Shown: positions 39,141-50,465, counted from the first letter of the stretch. The stretch: DNA of 64,000 nt from Serratia liquefaciens (GCF_027594825.1 NZ_CP088930.1:3099019-3163018), one strand, 5' to 3'. Made by a program: numbers and translations. The notes: generated by a model from the sequence alone, not told the origin.

Positions 39141-39704
39141 TTACTTGTTCAGTTTCAGCGTGTTGATGATGCCTTCAGCTTCACTTTGCGCCTGCTGCTG
39201 GTTATCCGCCGGCAACGTCACCTGAATGGTCAGCATGTTGTTGTCCAGCGTGCCAATCAGGATGGAGGAGTAGGCCTTCTCGCCGCCGCTGGTAATGATG
39301 CTGTCCAACTGACGCAGCGGCACGCCGTTTACGTCGATGGCTTTGTTGGTCACCACCTGCAGGTTGGCGTCGCGTGAACGCTGGGTATCTTCGAGACGCT
39401 TGCTCAAGGTTTCCAGACTGTCGGCGGTTTTGTCGCCGAGGATCACGATCACTGCGCGTTGGCCGGTGCTGTCGGCGTAAACGTGCATGTTGTTCGCCTG
39501 ATTACCCAGCTTGCCGCTTTGGTCCGCCATACCGACCGGCAGGGTGAACGCCAGCTTACCCTCCAGCAAGCTTACCTGTTGCCCGGCCGGTGCGCTGGCT
39601 GCGGCATCGCCTGCCGGTGCTTTGGTGTCTTTGGTTTCGCCGTCGCAGGCCGCCAGGCCAAGCACTAACAGGCTGATACCCATCAATTTTGCTACTTTAC
39701 GCAT
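39141..39704 (-). CDS. dcrB: DcrB family lipoprotein
   Basis: 187-residue lipoprotein. The lipobox LAAC places the modified Cys at residue 20 and the following Asp21 predicts inner-membrane retention. A low-complexity Ala-rich linker (about 28-42) precedes a PsbP/DcrB-like domain. In E. coli it is needed for phage C1/C6 DNA entry and with YciB for envelope integrity. It sits beside yhhQ-tusA as in E. coli, with one extra gene (GNAT) in between. Confidence 0.93.
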   Translation of the reverse strand: MRKVAKLMGISLLVLGLAACDGETKDTKAPAGDAAASAPAGQQVSLLEGKLAFTLPVGMADQSGKLGNQANNMHVYADSTGQRAVIVILGDKTADSLETLSKRLEDTQRSRDANLQVVTNKAIDVNGVPLRQLDSIITSGGEKAYSSILIGTLDNNMLTIQVTLPADNQQQAQSEAEGIINTLKLNK

Positions 39705-39784
39705 TGGGCTTCCTTCTTCCTTTCAGGTAGGGTTTCACTGCCGTATCGCAACCTATTCCAGGGTGAAATGCAAGGCAGATGTTG

Positions 39785-40219
39785 TCACAAGGTTTTCTCA
39801 AGTAATAGCCGATAATCAGCCACTTCGCCTTTCTTTTCCAGTTGAACAATCTGATAGTGATGGTCGATGAGCATCATCAGCATCGCCCGGAACTGATTGC
39901 GGGTTTTCACCCTCAGTTGGCGATAGCCCTGTCCTCGAGCCCAGTTTTCCTGCTCTGCCAATAGCGTCAATGCCACACCGTGACGGCGATAAGCCGGCAA
40001 TACGGCACCCAACCAGCTGTAAAACACCCCGTCTTGCTGCTGATAACCGAGTTTGAAACCGGCAGCCTGGCCGTCGACTTCGGCGATCAGTGCGCTCATC
40101 GGGAGTGAGCCGATGCGCCGTTGCAGATCGTTGAGATTGTGCAGATTGCCGAATTCGGGGATTTGCTGATACAGACGGTGAATTTCTTCGAGGGTGGCGT
40201 GGCGGGTGGTGACGGTCAT
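39785..40219 (-). CDS. GNAT-family N-acetyltransferase
   Basis: 144-residue GNAT-fold protein. The acetyl-CoA region LGAVLPAYRRHGVALTLL (Q/R-x-x-G-x-G/A-like loop, about residues 68-85) is followed by VKTRNQFRAMLMMLI typical of motif B. MTVTTRHA at 40219 is chosen; the upstream ORF extension has no sensible initiation context. Substrate unknown. It lies between dcrB and yhhQ, which are adjacent in E. coli, so it is a single-gene insertion relative to that map. Confidence 0.8.
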   Translation of the reverse strand: MTVTTRHATLEEIHRLYQQIPEFGNLHNLNDLQRRIGSLPMSALIAEVDGQAAGFKLGYQQQDGVFYSWLGAVLPAYRRHGVALTLLAEQENWARGQGYRQLRVKTRNQFRAMLMMLIDHHYQIVQLEKKGEVADYRLLLEKTL

Positions 40220-40259
40220 GGCGGCCTCCGGATGGGTAGGCCGCCAATGATAACACGGG

Positions 40260-40925
40260 TCAGCTCGGTTGCAGGCTGCTGTCGCCCTGGCGAGCGGCAA
40301 TGCGTTTGAGCAGCATATTCAGCAGCACGCCATACATTGGCAGGAAGAACAGCATGCAGATCAGCACCTTGAAGCTGTAATCGACCAGCGCAATCTCGAC
40401 CCAGTTGTTGGCCATAAAGGCGTCGCTGCTCTTGTAGAATGCAATAAAGAAGAACGACAGCGTGTCGCTGATATTGCCGAGGAACATGGCCGCGGCAGGG
40501 GCCACCCACCAGGCGCTGCGCTGGCGTAACCGGTTGAAAACGTGTACGTCGAGGATCTGACCGAGCACGTAAGCCATAAAGCTGGCGACGGCGATGCGTG
40601 CGACAAACAGATTAAAGCTGCCCAGTGCGGCAAACCCCTGCCATTCCCCCTGATAGGTGACGGTGGAGATGACGTACGAGATAAACAGGGCCGGCACCAT
40701 CACCGAAAGAATGATGCGTCTCGCCAGCGGGGCGCCAAAAATACGCACCGTCAGGTCGGTTGCCAGAAAGATAAACGGGAAGGTAAACGCGCCCCAGGTG
40801 GTATGGAAGCCGAAAATGGACATCGGCAACTGCACCAGGTAGTTACTGGAGGTAATGATGACAATATGGAACAGCGATAGCCAGACCAACGCGGTAAGGC
40901 GCTGTCGAGCGGTAAACGAGTACAT
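40260..40925 (-). CDS. yhhQ: queuosine precursor (7-cyano-7-deazaguanine) transporter YhhQ
   Basis: 221-residue VUT/ECF-S-like inner-membrane protein with about six helices. The conserved TFPFIFLATDLTVRIFG (about residues 48-64) is diagnostic of the YhhQ/QueT family, and E. coli YhhQ imports preQ0/preQ1. Divergent from tusA, whose product also works in tRNA modification. Confidence 0.93.
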   Translation of the reverse strand: MYSFTARQRLTALVWLSLFHIVIITSSNYLVQLPMSIFGFHTTWGAFTFPFIFLATDLTVRIFGAPLARRIILSVMVPALFISYVISTVTYQGEWQGFAALGSFNLFVARIAVASFMAYVLGQILDVHVFNRLRQRSAWWVAPAAAMFLGNISDTLSFFFIAFYKSSDAFMANNWVEIALVDYSFKVLICMLFFLPMYGVLLNMLLKRIAARQGDSSLQPS

Positions 40926-41145
40926 GTTGTAGCCTTTTTAGCAGTGGGGTGAGGGAACCCAGAATGTCTTGTCTGTGCAGCGAAATAAGCTGCGCGGCCG
41001 CATGATACGCGTTTGCGCAACCAATGCAATGGTTAAATTTAACGCAAACGTTAACGCATCTTGCACAGAAAAACTACCGGCGTAAACTAGGCGCTAATGA
41101 GATGCGGCGAGCGTGCGCCGATCGCTTTTGACCGAGAAAAATTGC

Positions 41146-41397
41146 ATGACTGACTTGTTTGCCCAGGCCGACCAGACGCTTGATGCGCTGGGGCTGCGCT
41201 GTCCGGAACCGGTAATGATGGTGCGTAAAACCGTGCGCCATATGGATAACGGTGAAACCTTGCTGATTATCGCTGACGATCCGGCCACCACCCGGGATAT
41301 CCCGGGCTTCTGCCGTTTTATGGAGCATACGCTGGTGGCGCAGGAAACTGAAAAAACGCCTTACCGCTATTTATTGCGTAAAGGTGTTGAGCGCTAA
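41146..41397 (+). CDS. tusA: sulfurtransferase TusA
   Basis: 83-residue SirA/TusA-fold protein relaying persulfide sulfur from IscS to TusBCD for mnm5s2U34 tRNA thiolation. The [14 protein letters not shown] motif contains the catalytic Cys (about residue 21). MTDLFAQ at 41146 is chosen over an upstream ATG (41113), giving near-E. coli length. Divergent from yhhQ. Confidence 0.96.
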   Translation: MTDLFAQADQTLDALGLRCPEPVMMVRKTVRHMDNGETLLIIADDPATTRDIPGFCRFMEHTLVAQETEKTPYRYLLRKGVER

Positions 41398-41410
41398 TCG
41401 CCGCTTTTGC

Positions 41411-42532
41411 CTAGCGTTTTTGCAGTATTTGCTGTGCGTCCGATGCGCGAGCATGCATTGCCAGCCCCCTGAAATCCTGCGGGCGGTAATAGTGGGGCGG
41501 CACCGGCAGAGAATGCATCGCATCCGTCGGCCAGAGTTGCAGTTCACCCAGCCTGGCCAGCCAGAACCCCTGAACCTGCAGCGGTAACATCAGGCGCTGT
41601 GGGGCGGTACTTTCGAACGGGGGCCGATGGGGCAGGCGATTGCTGCCGGTGGTGTAATCCCGTTTCAAGACCAAAAACTTCTCCGGCACCCGGCGATGGC
41701 TGTCCCACCAGTCGCCATCAATCCCGTCGAGTTGCCGCTGTGTTTCCCTGATGGAGACGGCGCCAAGCTGGTGCAGGGCCTGGGGGAGCAGCGTCTCCAT
41801 GGCGTGGTTGTAGGCCGTGAGGGAAACCGCCTGCCCCTGCAAGATAGCATCGATCGCCAGCCGTGATCCCAGCAGGTTGGAATACAAATCCTCCGGTGAA
41901 AAAGCCGAGACCTCCTCTGAAAACCCCGGTACCGACTGATAGCCATACCACTGTGCCACTTCATGCCACGCCGCCATTTGAAAGGCGAGTTCTCCTGCCA
42001 AATACGCCGCGAGCGTATAGCGCTGCGCAGCATCCTGAGGCGGGGTAAAGGCGTTCAGCTGGATACGGCGTATTGCCAACTCGGGGCTAAGATCGATATT
42101 CCATTGCTGGCCCAATCGGGGTAGCAGTTGGCTGAACAGGAAAAGGGTATTGTCGGCGGTGTCGCGCACGTGAGCGATATCGATAAATCCCCCGCGGCGG
42201 GTGTACATCACCCCCAATTGCTCGCTGCCAAGTCCCATCAAGTTGCTAACGGCATTGAAAGCGCTGTCGTTATAGTGGTGACGGCCAAGCCGGTCTGCAT
42301 CCACCAGGTTACCCAACTGATAAAAGGGCACCGGGATACCCCAAACTTGCGCTTTGAGGTTGTAGCCAAAGGCACAGCAGGGGCGCAAACCATCCGGCGG
42401 GGACAGCGGCGCAGCCACCGGCCAGGCGATACGGCTTTCGTTGATGGGTTGCGAGGTCACCAACGTTTCCACGGGTTTGGCAGTTAGCGCGGAAGTAAAC
42501 GACAACAAAACCAGCAGTACAACAGAGCGCAT
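41411..42532 (-). CDS. exported protein, probable DUF4056 family
   Basis: 373-residue protein with a cleavable signal peptide (MRSVVLLVLLSFTSALTAKP, cleavage near residue 18). I associate it with DUF4056 from the N-terminal GLRPCCAFGYNLKA segment and the central AWHEVAQWYGY...EEVSAFSPEDLYSNLLG region (about residues 192-230). The His-Glu and following acidic residues could bind a metal, but there is no HExxH zincin motif, so enzyme function is not claimed. Last gene of a three-gene operon with two outer-membrane barrels; the start overlaps the previous stop by one base. Confidence 0.7.
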   Translation of the reverse strand: MRSVVLLVLLSFTSALTAKPVETLVTSQPINESRIAWPVAAPLSPPDGLRPCCAFGYNLKAQVWGIPVPFYQLGNLVDADRLGRHHYNDSAFNAVSNLMGLGSEQLGVMYTRRGGFIDIAHVRDTADNTLFLFSQLLPRLGQQWNIDLSPELAIRRIQLNAFTPPQDAAQRYTLAAYLAGELAFQMAAWHEVAQWYGYQSVPGFSEEVSAFSPEDLYSNLLGSRLAIDAILQGQAVSLTAYNHAMETLLPQALHQLGAVSIRETQRQLDGIDGDWWDSHRRVPEKFLVLKRDYTTGSNRLPHRPPFESTAPQRLMLPLQVQGFWLARLGELQLWPTDAMHSLPVPPHYYRPQDFRGLAMHARASDAQQILQKR

Positions 42533-43668
42533 TAAAAAGCTTCCCCAACCTGAAAGTAAAATCCACTGCTGCCACGTCCGATGCCAAAATCGAGCCGCAC
42601 GTTCATTTTCGGTTTGAATTCAAAACGGTAACCCGCTCCCAGCGTGGGTAACCAGGGCCCCTGGCCCAAATCGCCAGCCTTGCTACTTAGCGTGCCCGCA
42701 CCGGCCCAAAGAACGTAACCGTGGCGCCAGTTCAGCTTGCGACGGTATTCAAGCTGGCTGCTGAACACATTTCTGTCGCGATAACGGCCTTGATAATACC
42801 CCCGCATGCGTTTGTCGTCGCCCAGCCCGAACAGCCTGTCCCAGGGGACATCGCCAGTGATCAGGCGGCTGTAGGCGTCCAACGCCAGCACGCTTTTCGC
42901 ACTCAAGCTGTGGTAAGCATTGTACTGACCCTCCACGGCATTGAAACGGCTGTCGCCGCCCAATTCCGGCGCAAAATAGGTGTCACTCAGGCGAAGATAC
43001 TGGCCACGGCTGGCATTAGAAACGAAGTCGCGCGTATCGTAACTCAGCGAACCGCTGACTCCTGAACTTAGCGATGAAACGCCGGCCTTTTGGGCCCTTA
43101 GCAGGCTGCTGCCATCTTCATCAGTCTTGCTGGCGTGCGTCGAGGAAAAATCCCAGCCAACCCCCGCGTAGGTGGCATTGGCAATGCGATACAGCAGCTG
43201 TGGCGCTATCTGGAATGCCTGTTGCGTGTACTTTTCTTTGTTACCGTTGTTATGTCCAGCCTGGTAACCGGTGCCCCAGAAATAGGTAGGCATATTATTC
43301 AGCGAGCCGTCGGCAAAGAAACGCCATTGGTCTTCAGCGAAAAAACTGTGGTTTTGGAAACCGACGCCGAAGGCGCCGGTGGTGCTGAAAAAGCCCTTTA
43401 ACGCCAGCGTCGAGTTTTGGCTGACTTTATCGTGTGTGTCCGGTCGGTATATTCCCACCACGGCGGTGCCGATGCCCAGACCGAGTTCTGGCGTATAGAA
43501 CGGGCCGGGCAAAACGCCCCAATCGATGGTTTTGCTGCTGTCGAAATGATTGTCAGATCCCAGCGGGGCCAACATTCCATCGATTTGCTGACGTGACAAT
43601 AAGGCGGCGTTGGCAGCGGGCAGCAGCACCAACAAGGCCAGCGGCAAACTGCGAATCGATATTGCCAT
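42532..43668 (-). CDS. POTRA-less Omp85-like outer-membrane barrel protein
   Basis: 378-residue protein with a signal peptide (cleavage after ANA, about residue 21) and only about 40 residues before the barrel, so there is no room for POTRA domains. Barrel motifs typical of Omp85 are visible: MRGYYQGRYRDRN (about residue 288, the (V)RGY loop-6 motif) and the C-terminal RLDFGIGRGSSGFYFQVGEAF. The latter is almost a BamA C-terminal strand ending in Phe. Probably a barrel of 16 strands; role unknown. Overlaps neighbours by one base on each side. Confidence 0.75.
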   Translation of the reverse strand: MAISIRSLPLALLVLLPAANAALLSRQQIDGMLAPLGSDNHFDSSKTIDWGVLPGPFYTPELGLGIGTAVVGIYRPDTHDKVSQNSTLALKGFFSTTGAFGVGFQNHSFFAEDQWRFFADGSLNNMPTYFWGTGYQAGHNNGNKEKYTQQAFQIAPQLLYRIANATYAGVGWDFSSTHASKTDEDGSSLLRAQKAGVSSLSSGVSGSLSYDTRDFVSNASRGQYLRLSDTYFAPELGGDSRFNAVEGQYNAYHSLSAKSVLALDAYSRLITGDVPWDRLFGLGDDKRMRGYYQGRYRDRNVFSSQLEYRRKLNWRHGYVLWAGAGTLSSKAGDLGQGPWLPTLGAGYRFEFKPKMNVRLDFGIGRGSSGFYFQVGEAF

Positions 43669-44738
43669 CAGAAGCGATATTCACCCGAGACCATAAAGCT
43701 GTTGCGTTCGCTAAAGCCAAACTCGGTCAACAGGTTAAAGTGTCTGGTGATTTCATATTGCGTGCCAATCAGTACGTTCCACGGTGATTGCAGATGCTGC
43801 TTCACGTCGAAGCGGCCTTCACCCTTCTGGTTGGCAATCATCATCAGATTTTGCAGCTCAACCGGCATTTGTAAATCGCTCAGGCTGCCCTTGAACCTTT
43901 GCTGCACGTCCTGATACATGGTGCCGACCCACAGGTTGAGATGGGTTTGCCCACTGATACCCGGCACCAGGAAACGGTAACCTACCCGAGGCGACACCGT
44001 CAGTGCGGAAATTTGGCCATCAAGGATATCGAAATTGGTGCGGGTGTAGTTGGTATCGACCGAGGTGAACCAGTTGTCATACCCGCCGACCAAGGTGAAA
44101 CCGGCACCGTAAGTGGTGCCTTTAAAATCGAGTTTGAAATCCAGATCGCGCAGTGTCCCTTCCTGGTTCATACCGTGCACCATACCGGCGATTAGATTCT
44201 CCATCGAGCCTTCGGCATATTGGCTGGGATGGCCGTCGACGGAGACCTTGGACAGCGAGCTGCCTTTGGTATGGCCGACAATGCCGTAAACATTGAGGAA
44301 CGGCAGCACCCAGGTATCCAGACGCATGGTTTCCGTTTTGCTTTGTTCGCGAGTTTTGCTTACGTCTATGTCGAACAAATTGGCTGGCAGGGCGAATGTG
44401 TCCCAACCTAGTCCAGTAAAGTTGATGCTATCGACATCGATATTCTGCCGCATGTTCATGTAGTTGATGCCGATCCCGAAGGGTTCCGGCAGATCATAAC
44501 CGCGGGCCCGTGCTTCATCCCCCCAAAGGGGCAGCAGGCGGTGCTCCGGCAGGGGTTTCGCCTTCGGTACATCAGCATGCTGGGCTGCCGGTAAGGCATG
44601 TTGGGTGATGAAGAGGGGGCGATCGGCAGTATCAATGAGCTGCTCGGTGGGGGCTGAATCAGGCTGCTGCGCCAGAGCAAGTGAAGGGATAAAAGGGATG
44701 GCGAGCAGGTTCAGGATTTTAAAATATAGCGGTTTCAT
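43668..44738 (-). CDS. predicted outer-membrane beta-barrel protein
   Basis: 356-residue exported protein: signal peptide MKPLYFKILNLLAIPFIPSLALA (cleavage about residue 23), a proline-rich linker (about 25-75), then alternating amphipathic strands. It finishes with NSFMVSGEYRF, a canonical Phe-terminated BAM recognition strand. I do not recognise a named family. First gene of the operon with the POTRA-less Omp85 protein and the DUF4056-like protein; the one-base stop/start overlaps imply stoichiometric co-production. Confidence 0.7.
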   Translation of the reverse strand: MKPLYFKILNLLAIPFIPSLALAQQPDSAPTEQLIDTADRPLFITQHALPAAQHADVPKAKPLPEHRLLPLWGDEARARGYDLPEPFGIGINYMNMRQNIDVDSINFTGLGWDTFALPANLFDIDVSKTREQSKTETMRLDTWVLPFLNVYGIVGHTKGSSLSKVSVDGHPSQYAEGSMENLIAGMVHGMNQEGTLRDLDFKLDFKGTTYGAGFTLVGGYDNWFTSVDTNYTRTNFDILDGQISALTVSPRVGYRFLVPGISGQTHLNLWVGTMYQDVQQRFKGSLSDLQMPVELQNLMMIANQKGEGRFDVKQHLQSPWNVLIGTQYEITRHFNLLTEFGFSERNSFMVSGEYRF

Positions 44739-44875
44739 TCATTCGGCCATGACTCTGATAAGTTTAATTGGCTTATCGGGTTTCAGTGAATAGATGGCGG
44801 AAGAATATAGAAAGGCATGCTGGCTTTATGGTTATTACGTGCGACTTGTCGGTGTTATTTTTCGGGTAAGTGAGT

Positions 44876-44899
44876 CAGGGTGCCGCCAATGGCACCCTG
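44876..44899 (-). terminator. zntA terminator-like hairpin
   Basis: 9-bp stem CAGGGTGCC / GGCACCCTG with a 6-base loop, just beyond the zntA stop. The T tract is weak. Confidence 0.55.
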
Positions 44900-44913
44900 A
44901 CATGTTGCTCTTA

Positions 44914-47229
44914 TTACTGACGTTTTTTCAGCAAGCGCAGGGCGTTGGCGGTGACCAGCGCGGTAGCGCCGGAGTCTGCGAGCACCGCCAGCCACAGCCC
45001 GGTCAGGCCCATTAGGGTGGTGATCAGGAATATCCCTTTCAGCCCCAACGCAATGGTGATGTTTTGCCGGATATTGGCATGTGTGGCGCGCGAGATGCGG
45101 ATCATCTCCGCTACGCCCAGTAGCCGATTGTGAGTCAGCGCTGCGTCGGCGGTTTCCAGCGCCACGTCGGTGCCGCTGCCCATGGCAATACCAATGCTGG
45201 AGGCTTTCATTGCCGGCGCGTCGTTGATGCCGTCACCGATCATCGCCGTTGGGCGCAGCTCGCTCAGCTCGGTCACCGCTCTTACCTTGTCTTCCGGCAG
45301 CAGCCCGGCGCGGTAATCCAGCCCCAGCTCAGTGGCAATCGCTGCGGCGGCACGCGGGTTGTCACCGGTTAACATCACCCCGTTGATCCCCAGCGCATTC
45401 AGTTCGGCAATCGCCTGCTTGGCGTCGCTGCGCAGCGTATCGCGCAGGGCCAACAGGCCGATCGGCACGCCATCTTCCAGTACCACTACCGCCGTTTTAC
45501 CGGCATTTTCCAACTGTTCTACCCGGTCAGTACCCTGCCGGTCGAGCAAGCCGGCAGCCAGCTTGGCCGGTGTGCTGATCAGCACGGTTTTACCGTCGAC
45601 AACGCCTTCCACACCGACACCGGCCAACGCGCGGCGATGCTGTGCCGGCGGCAGAGGGGCGCCATATTGTTCTGCGCGGTTGATAATGGCCTGCGCCAAC
45701 GGGTGATGGGAGCCGGCTTCTACCGCCGCGGCAAGGGTCAACAATGACTGTTCGCCAATGCCGTTGAGCGGCAGGACATCCGTGACCGTCGGCTTGCCTT
45801 CCGTCAGGGTACCGGTTTTGTCGAAGGCAATGGTTTGCACCTGGCCCAGTTGTTCCAGCGCGGCGCCACCTTTAATCAGCGCACCGCGACGGGTTGCCGC
45901 CGCCAGTCCGGAAGTAATGGCGGCTGGCGTGGAGATCACCAGCGCACAAGGACAGCCGATCAACAACAGGGTCAGGCCGCGATAAATCCAGACATCCCAG
46001 GGTTGCGCATACATCAACGGCGGAACCAGGATCACCGCAATGGCCAGCAACATGATGGCCGGTGTGTAGTAACGGCTGAAACGGTCGAGGAAACGCTCGA
46101 TCGGCGCACGGCGCTCTTCGGCTTCTTCAATCAGCTGCAGGATGCGGTCAATGGCGTTTTTGCCCGGCTCGGAAATCACCTTCATTTGTGCAGCCTGATC
46201 GACCGATAAACTGCCCGCCGCCACTTTCTGACCCTGCTGACGTTCGACCGGGACCGACTCGCCGGTCAGGGCACTTTCGTCGAAGCTGGCGAACGGGTTG
46301 AGCAGTTCGGCATCGGCCGGCAGGCGACCGCCGGGAGCAATTTCAATCACATCGCCGGGGCGCAGGCTGGCGACCGGTACGCGTTTGCGTTCGGTTCCCC
46401 GCAGCAGCAGGGCATCTTCCGGGACCAGTTCCATCAGCGCCTTCACGCCACGGCGAGCGCGGTTGGCGGCATAGGATTCGAGCATTTCGCCGACCATAAA
46501 CAGCAACAGCACCATGGCCGCTTCGGCGGTCGCGCCTATAAACAGCGCGCCGATGGCTGCCACGCTCATCAGAGTTTCAATGGCAAACGGCGTGCCCGAG
46601 CGGATCAATCGCAGCGCTTTGGTGGCGACCGGTGCCAGCCCTACCAGCGTGGTGGCGATAAAGGCAATTCGGCTCAGCTCAGGGTTGACCATGCTGAGCG
46701 CCCAGCTGACGATCATCAGCGCGGTGAGCAGCAGCAATGGGCCAAATTCCCCCAGGCGCGAAGGCTTTGGTGGCTCGGCTTGGGTTGCCTGGGTGCCAAG
46801 CAGGGTAAAACCGGCTTGTTTTACCGCATCCTGAATGCGCAGGCTGAGATCGGACTGGCCGTCGACCACCAGCTTTTCAGTGGCAAACAGCACGCGGGCA
46901 TTTGCAACGCCTGGAATAGCGGTAACGGCATTCTCAATTTTTTTGGCGCAGCTTGGACAGTCCATACCCGTGACCTTCCAGCTGTAGCGTTGACTACCGG
47001 CGAGGGGGGCGGCAACTAGCCTGTCGCTCTCCTCGTCGGGATCCCCATGATCGTCAGCGCTGCAACAGCTGGCGCCATGATCGTGGCTATGGGCGTGCTC
47101 GCTGTGGTCAGCGGCATTTTGTTTTTCACTGCTGCAACCGTGCTGAGTTTTGCTGTGGCTGTGATTGCAACCGCAGCCGCCTTCGGCGTGGTTATGTTCC
47201 TGATGATTATGGTTTTCATGGTTATGCAT
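44914..47229 (-). CDS. zntA: Zn(II)/Cd(II)/Pb(II)-translocating P-type ATPase ZntA
   Basis: 771-residue P1B-ATPase. An unusually His/Cys-rich N-terminal tail (residues 2-60, with about 17 His) precedes the heavy-metal domain GMDCPSC (C91, C94). Then come TGES, the CPC ion-site motif in LIGCPCALVIS, the phosphorylation site DKTGT and the hinge GDGINDAPA. The open frame extends to 47301, but those codons overlap the ZntR promoter. MHNHENHN at 47229 with GAGGGGG upstream is the start. Exports zinc, cadmium and lead across the inner membrane. Confidence 0.95.
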   Translation of the reverse strand: MHNHENHNHQEHNHAEGGCGCNHSHSKTQHGCSSEKQNAADHSEHAHSHDHGASCCSADDHGDPDEESDRLVAAPLAGSQRYSWKVTGMDCPSCAKKIENAVTAIPGVANARVLFATEKLVVDGQSDLSLRIQDAVKQAGFTLLGTQATQAEPPKPSRLGEFGPLLLLTALMIVSWALSMVNPELSRIAFIATTLVGLAPVATKALRLIRSGTPFAIETLMSVAAIGALFIGATAEAAMVLLLFMVGEMLESYAANRARRGVKALMELVPEDALLLRGTERKRVPVASLRPGDVIEIAPGGRLPADAELLNPFASFDESALTGESVPVERQQGQKVAAGSLSVDQAAQMKVISEPGKNAIDRILQLIEEAEERRAPIERFLDRFSRYYTPAIMLLAIAVILVPPLMYAQPWDVWIYRGLTLLLIGCPCALVISTPAAITSGLAAATRRGALIKGGAALEQLGQVQTIAFDKTGTLTEGKPTVTDVLPLNGIGEQSLLTLAAAVEAGSHHPLAQAIINRAEQYGAPLPPAQHRRALAGVGVEGVVDGKTVLISTPAKLAAGLLDRQGTDRVEQLENAGKTAVVVLEDGVPIGLLALRDTLRSDAKQAIAELNALGINGVMLTGDNPRAAAAIATELGLDYRAGLLPEDKVRAVTELSELRPTAMIGDGINDAPAMKASSIGIAMGSGTDVALETADAALTHNRLLGVAEMIRISRATHANIRQNITIALGLKGIFLITTLMGLTGLWLAVLADSGATALVTANALRLLKKRQ

Positions 47230-47269
47230 AACGTCCCCCTCAGGGCAGTTAATGAGCTTCTTGAAACAG

Positions 47270-47301
47270 ACTCTACACCCTGGAGTCCACTCCAGAGTCA
47301 A
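47270..47301 (-). promoter_or_regulatory. zntA promoter with ZntR (MerR-family) operator
   Basis: Reading leftward: -35 TTGACT (47301-47296), a 20-base spacer and -10 TAGAGT (47275-47270). The spacer contains the dyad CTGGAGT-N2-ACTCCAG (47280-47295). The over-long 19-20 bp spacer with a central dyad is the hallmark of MerR-type activation, and the dyad is nearly that of E. coli zntA. ZntR itself is not in this window. Confidence 0.93.
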
Positions 47302-49366
<2,065 letters not shown>

Positions 49367-49378
49367 CAGTCCAGACGG

Positions 49379-49408
49379 TAACGCCCGGTCCCGGTTGGTC
49401 GGGCGTTA
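49379..49408 (+). terminator. stem-loop between prtS and inh
   Basis: 9-bp stem TAACGCCCG (49379-49387) / CGGGCGTTA (49400-49408). No T tract; likely an attenuator or mRNA processing element that lowers inh relative to prtS. Confidence 0.5.
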
Positions 49409-49421
49409 TACGGGAGCCGAT

Positions 49422-49799
49422 ATGAAGGGCAGCTTAGCGCACGCCGCCTTAGTGGCAGGCGGCATGATGGTTACGGGAGCAGTTATGGCCGGCAGTTTGG
49501 TTCTTCTCAGCGCGCAGTCACTGGCGGGGCAATGGCAGGTTGCCAATGCGGAACAGCAATGTCAGATACAATTTTTGGCCGACGAACAGCATGAAACCCA
49601 CGGCTACGTCTTGGTCGATCGCCAGCATTGTTTGGAGAAGGTGTTAACCGCCGAGGTCGTCGGTTGGCGGCCGGCGCCGGATGGCATCGCTTTGCTTCGG
49701 GCGGATGGCAGTACGCTGGCGTTCTTCTCGCGCGATGGCGATATTTACCGCAACCAGCTTGGGGCCGATGATGGTCTGACGCTGAAGGCGCTGGTATAA
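49422..49799 (+). CDS. inh: periplasmic serralysin inhibitor (Inh/AprI family)
   Basis: 125-residue protein with a signal peptide (hydrophobic residues about 5-32). The mature chain begins near SLAGQWQVA, and the family's N-terminal strand inserts into the protease active cleft. Two cysteines (in QCQIQF and HCLEK) fit the conserved disulfide. It is 55 bases downstream of prtS and protects the periplasm from any prematurely folded protease. MKGSLA at 49422 has GGGAG upstream. Confidence 0.9.
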   Translation: MKGSLAHAALVAGGMMVTGAVMAGSLVLLSAQSLAGQWQVANAEQQCQIQFLADEQHETHGYVLVDRQHCLEKVLTAEVVGWRPAPDGIALLRADGSTLAFFSRDGDIYRNQLGADDGLTLKALV

Positions 49800-49804
49800 C
49801 AACA

Positions 49805-49827
49805 GCGGGTTCGGTAGCCGAACCCGC
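49805..49827. terminator. bidirectional terminator hairpin between inh and yhhN
   Basis: Perfect 10-bp stem GCGGGTTCGG / CCGAACCCGC with a TAG loop, between convergent stop codons. Confidence 0.65.
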
Positions 49828-49838
49828 CCTGATGAGCT

Positions 49839-50465
49839 TTAAAGGTACAGAGAACGTACGATCAGGAAATGGCCGGAGAAATAGCAGAAAGCCACCAACG
49901 CATCCGCGGCGCGGAAGGTCCAACGATAGCGGTTTACCAGCCACACGACATTGGCCAGCAGCAGCAGTGATGTGCCCGCCAGCAGCGAGAAACCGAAATC
50001 GGTGCTGCGCATAAAGTATTGTTCACCCGCCAGCCACACCATCAGTAGCGTCATGGCTACATAGGTGGCGATCGGCCAACGCATTTCTTCCAACCGCGTC
50101 CAAATCGTCGCCAGTAACAGCACGCCGATAATCAGCAGCGCCAGCGGCAGCGGCCAAAACAGGCTGAAGGTCATCTGGCTGGCGAAGCTCAGGGTATACA
50201 GCAAGTGCGAAAGGAAAAATGCCCCGATGGCGTAAAGCACGCGCTCGCGCGGTAGCAGCAGCAGAGTGTCGGCGATCAAGGTTGCCAGCAGGCCGAGGAC
50301 GATCAAATACCCGGCAGGCCCCAACACCGGCGCCTGCCAGGCCAGCAATAACAGCAACAGCAGGGTGATGGGCTTAAACACCCAACGCTGCCAACGCGGC
50401 CCGCGGTAGGAGGCATCGACGAACAGCCAACCGGAAAAGAATACGGCAAGGAACGGCCAACTCAT
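49839..50465 (-). CDS. yhhN: YhhN/TMEM86-family inner-membrane protein (lysoplasmalogenase-like)
   Basis: 208-residue polytopic membrane protein with about eight helices. [16 protein letters not shown] near residue 17 and [11 protein letters not shown] at the C-terminus match E. coli YhhN. Family members in eukaryotes hydrolyse lysoplasmalogen; bacterial function is uncertain. MSWPFLA at 50465 is chosen; the longer frame to 50648 is intergenic. Backbone gene between zntA and yhhM in E. coli; here it is flanked by two accessory insertions. Confidence 0.9.
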   Translation of the reverse strand: MSWPFLAVFFSGWLFVDASYRGPRWQRWVFKPITLLLLLLLAWQAPVLGPAGYLIVLGLLATLIADTLLLLPRERVLYAIGAFFLSHLLYTLSFASQMTFSLFWPLPLALLIIGVLLLATIWTRLEEMRWPIATYVAMTLLMVWLAGEQYFMRSTDFGFSLLAGTSLLLLANVVWLVNRYRWTFRAADALVAFCYFSGHFLIVRSLYL

